Below, piece after piece: positions 60,930-64,000 of a stretch of DNA of 64,000 nucleotides. Positions within the stretch are counted from its first letter, which is position 1; every line of letters starts with the position of its first letter. Source of the stretch: Siphonodentalium dalli (taxonomy: Eukaryota; Mollusca; Scaphopoda; Gadilida; Siphonodentaliidae); contig CP136064.1 in the NCBI GenBank assembly GCA_032622095.1, forward strand, positions 145,899,797 to 145,963,796. Reading direction: 5' to 3'. The translations under genes and the position numbers were made by a program. Under the pieces are notes generated by a model that saw only the letters and a program-made list of their open reading frames with translations, had not been told where the DNA came from and ran no database searches.

Positions 60930-61385
60930 ATAAATCATTTTATACAAATAATTATAGTTTAAATTAGTGTAATTAAATTTAGTATACCGGTAGGACGTCG
61001 ACTATATACTTATAAGATTATCACACCTTGTCGCCTGACGTAACAGATCTCCAACAAACTGAATAGATCGTCTGGCTAAACAATGTGCTCAATCAAACCA
61101 CATTTATAGTGCACTCTTTGTGTTTTTCAACATCATTCTAAAAACGGCAAGTACACCGCGGCCGAAAGGCAAGTATACCGCAAGTATACCGCGGTCGAAC
61201 GGCAAGTATACCGCGGCCGGACGGCAAGTATAGGCCTACACCGCGGCCGAACGGCAATTAAACCGCGGACCAACTGCAGTTAGCCGGTGTGGGCCGCGGT
61301 GTTGTTGCAGCTCGGCCGCGGTGGAAACACAAATTAACCGCACCGCGGTTAAGTGGACACTTACAAGTTTTGTCCAGCGTGGTAG

Positions 61386-63560
61386 CTAATTGCTTATTAT
61401 GGTAATCCCTCATTTAGGTGAGAAGCACCCCAGTATATTGGGTATATAAAACGATAATAGTAAAACTATTCTGATAAAACTATCGTAAAGATAGAAGAGT
61501 TTATAAAACTGTGGATACAGTGTATTGAATGATCATATTAAAATATAGCACGTTTGTTTGTTGATTCGAGCAATTATATTTACAATAATGGTCAAAATAA
61601 AATATGTTTAAACTAATGTGATGTTGATTATTGAGGAACAAGTATATATAGGTAACTTCCAGGTTTGGTACTGGTGGAATTTGGAACATCTACGAGCGTT
61701 AGCCAAATTCGAGTTTCGTGGCATGATCTACGGTATAACAGTAGGCCTATTCTTTTTCTATATCTAAAAATTTGCAAGAGTTGGAGAAATTTTATGGGGC
61801 GGGGTGAAAAATATATTAGATATAGTTGAGTTATTTAATTTATCTTTTACAAACAATGCAAACATACTTATCCAGAATATTCACACTGACAGCAGAACTG
61901 GGGTTAACCAGCCATATCGCTTGCGCGCGCATCCAGTCCAACGACTGCCGTAAACCCAGTAATGTTGAACACAATGGAATGATTCTTTTTGATTAGCTGA
62001 GCGGTCGATCAAGCCAAAATGTTTAACGGTATTTTGTTTTTTCCTAATTCCTATTCGGAGTCGTTTTTAGAGACACACTGTAGCATACACACGGCACTCA
62101 AAATCGACCTGTCGACAGGGAAGTGGTTGGAGGGTCTTCATTGGGGGTGTCTAACTTGGAATTTCAAACCATTTCTGAATTTTCGGATTATTTCGTCGCA
62201 TAAAAATCAATAAAAATACGACTAGCAACTGGAAATATTTTTGAACATTCTGGAAAGGGTATATATGTCCCTGATATATGTTTAAAATTTCACGCGTAAA
62301 CTATGACAGATAACAAAGTTATAATTAGTTTAGTTTTATAGACCCACCCTAAATCCCCCATAGTAAAGCACATCGCTTTGTTTGGATACTTTCATTCCCA
62401 GCATGCATAATTCTCGCTATTACTCAAGTGTTTATTTGCGTGTACGAAATGTCTTATTGTTGATTATTCCTCATCGAAAGTTGCAAAGATCTGAAAACCT
62501 AGTAACCTGACCTCCACCCACGCAACCTTACATTTCAAATTTTTCATTTCATTTCAAACAAACGTTTTGATGTGGACACAAATCAATGGGTTTACAGTAG
62601 GCTGTCCTAAATGTGACTACAGCTCTGAATATCATACGAACTCGGAAGCATGCACGTGCTATATTTGCAACATCGTCGGATTCTGAGAATACCGTAAACC
62701 CAGTGTATTCCAAATCTTGTATGCACCTAATAATATGTTTACCAGTAGAGATCATATTCCACCGGTTCTCATAGTGTCTCCTTGTTCTCCATCGTCAGAT
62801 TGAATATATGATCAAACAAACCATCTTACTAAGGATGTTTATCGATAGTATGAATTAAATTTAATATTTTTGCACATTGCCTAATGGGGGGACTTGACTT
62901 TCATAAACATGAAAATGAATTGTTACCAATTAATTAAAATAAAAAACCCCATCCATGCAGATAAACAAGAGCCACCCATAAGATTTAATAATACATTTTT
63001 TTCCTATAACTTTGACGTTACCAGAAAGTTCTGTTGGCTGGGATGACGACGTTAGACATATTACTGTTGGTAAAGGGTAGGCCTATATATCAACGAATCT
63101 GCATAATTTGTTCAGCGATCAGACTGACTAAACAGTGGTGATTATGGAGCTAATTTATTTGGCGGGGGGGGGGGGGGGGGGGGGTAAATATATACATAGG
63201 CCTATATAATATAGACTGAAGAGAGCAAAATATAATATATATTTATGGAATAAAAAAATTCTTATCTGCAAAATTTTGCCACAGGAAGTTTTAGTGCAAC
63301 TCTTCGATAGTGACGTCATAACGTTACCTGTTAGAGAAAAACTGTTTACTTGGGGAATCATACCATGCAGATTTAAAAACAAAATGGGTTATTATATATA
63401 TGGCCCAGAGAGGATTTCACAGTAAAATAATCAAAAAAATAATCTAACAATAATCTAAAACGAAATGGGACATGCATAACAACATAACATTCATAAAAAA
63501 CATAACAACAATACAGTGCAATTGTGTCCGCTTTGAATATACTTTACCTATTTAGCAATT
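61386..63560. other. Upstream intron, decayed repeats, no exon found
   Basis: 62560-62760 resembles part of the GGGACCTTGTC family (AACGTTTTGATGTGG, GCAACATCGTCGG, TGAGAATACCGTAAACCCAG). A G21 tract lies at 63164-63184. No DDOST exon detected. Confidence 0.5.
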
Positions 63561-63588
63561 TTTGTGTCGAATTCCAAAGAGTCAAATA

Positions 63589-63730
63589 CGGCCCAGCTGA
63601 ACACGCAGGGTCCCCCAAAACAAAAACTGACCCCACCCCAATAATACTTAATCCTATCTATAGGATTAAGTATTATTGGGGGTGGGATGGGGTAAATTTT
63701 TGTTTCTCGGGACATGTGGCTGAAAAGACC
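63589..63730. repeat. Long imperfect palindrome
   Basis: Arms meet at AATCCTAT-CT-ATAGGATT (63650-63667). The inner 25 bp per side are almost perfect and similarity continues about 70 bp out on each side. Confidence 0.85.
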
Positions 63731-63878
63731 CATTTAAATTTGTCAAGATATCAGGCGCCAACAATTTAGAGCCTGAAAACTCTCGAAGTCCTACTAGAAG
63801 ATGCATTTTCAGACTCCCATTCCCATGAACAAGGACTCGATAATTGATAATGTTCATAAATAATTAGGAGATAAACAT

Positions 63879-64000
63879 ACCCTGTTGAGTTGTACATTCT
63901 GGGATTCGAGCATGAAAACAGTTTGTGAACGAGCCGGCTTGCCGGCGAGTTCACAAACTGTTTTCATGCTCGAATCCCAGAATGTACAACGAAACAGGGT
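63879..64000. repeat. Near-perfect palindrome reaching the window edge
   Basis: The 41-bp arm at 63890-63930 is exactly complementary to 63949-63989 around GAGCCGGCTTGCCGGCGA. After a 3-bp mismatch, ACCCTGTT pairs with AACAGGGT at the last base. It may continue beyond 64000. Confidence 0.9.

Larger units (their letters stand above)
60459..60945 (+). mobile_element. Penelope-like retroelement fragment
   Basis: Flanked by a 12-bp direct repeat AAATAATTATAG (60447-60458, 60946-60957). Copy A of the host repeat has AAATAAT uninterrupted near 27170. It encodes the end of a Penelope-like protein and, near its 3' end, a hammerhead-like motif. 5'-truncated. Confidence 0.65.
58520..61385 (+). repeat. 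Dispersed element M, copy B
   Basis: Pieces 58520-58830, 60300-60458 and 60958-61385 match copy A at 25300-27890. It was invaded by a LINE fragment and MITE (about 58840-60300) and by a Penelope-like fragment (60459-60945). The GGCAAGTACACCGCGGCCGA minisatellite recurs at 61146-61260. Confidence 0.6.

Noticed and set aside
63900-63990. tRNA-like element (TTCGAATCCC-type box)
   Set aside because: Only the T-loop-like string fits. No acceptor or anticodon arms; explained by the palindrome.

Overview
This is eukaryotic, intron-dominated DNA. A bivalve mollusc is the most likely source. That is inferred from elements with a tandem core of about 160 bp, a tetranucleotide run and a terminal hairpin, which match the 'pearl'/Helentron-associated elements known from bivalves. 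No bacterial operon, rRNA or tRNA gene was seen. There is one 100-N assembly gap at 56789-56888.

One host gene runs the length of the window on the minus strand: DDOST (OST48), a subunit of the ER oligosaccharyltransferase. Four consecutive internal exons were found by eye: 49644-49737, 28721-28866, 22101-22248 and 2462-2582. All have GT/AG splice sites, their phases fit, and together they give about 170 continuous codons. The 5' exons lie beyond 64000 and the last exon(s) before position 1. The introns (20.8, 6.5 and 19.5 kb, plus the parts running off each end) are packed with transposons.

Region by region: 1-2461, a pearl-like element split by a hAT with a BED-finger remnant. 2583-22100, nested DNA transposons (two TTA-duplicating elements, a piggyBac-like MITE, hAT pieces), two more tandem-core elements, a full nonautonomous hAT, a Helitron 3' end and a frameshifted piggyBac transposase. 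22249-28720, a pearl-like remnant and a Mutator-like element. 28867-49643, a hAT hit by a Harbinger-like element, then an 11-kb array of about 162-bp monomers with higher-order structure and recent tandem duplications, then further tandem-core families. 49738-64000, decayed DNA transposons, a LINE 3' end hit by a TTAA MITE, a Penelope-like fragment with a hammerhead-like motif, and two long palindromes at the edge.

Many insertions can be proved inside the window, because a second copy of the host sequence shows the empty site. The most striking structure is the pearl-like system: four or five families with one shared architecture, one of which grew by 805-bp higher-order units, an abutting 1770-bp duplication and a 5.43-kb duplication inside a DDOST intron.
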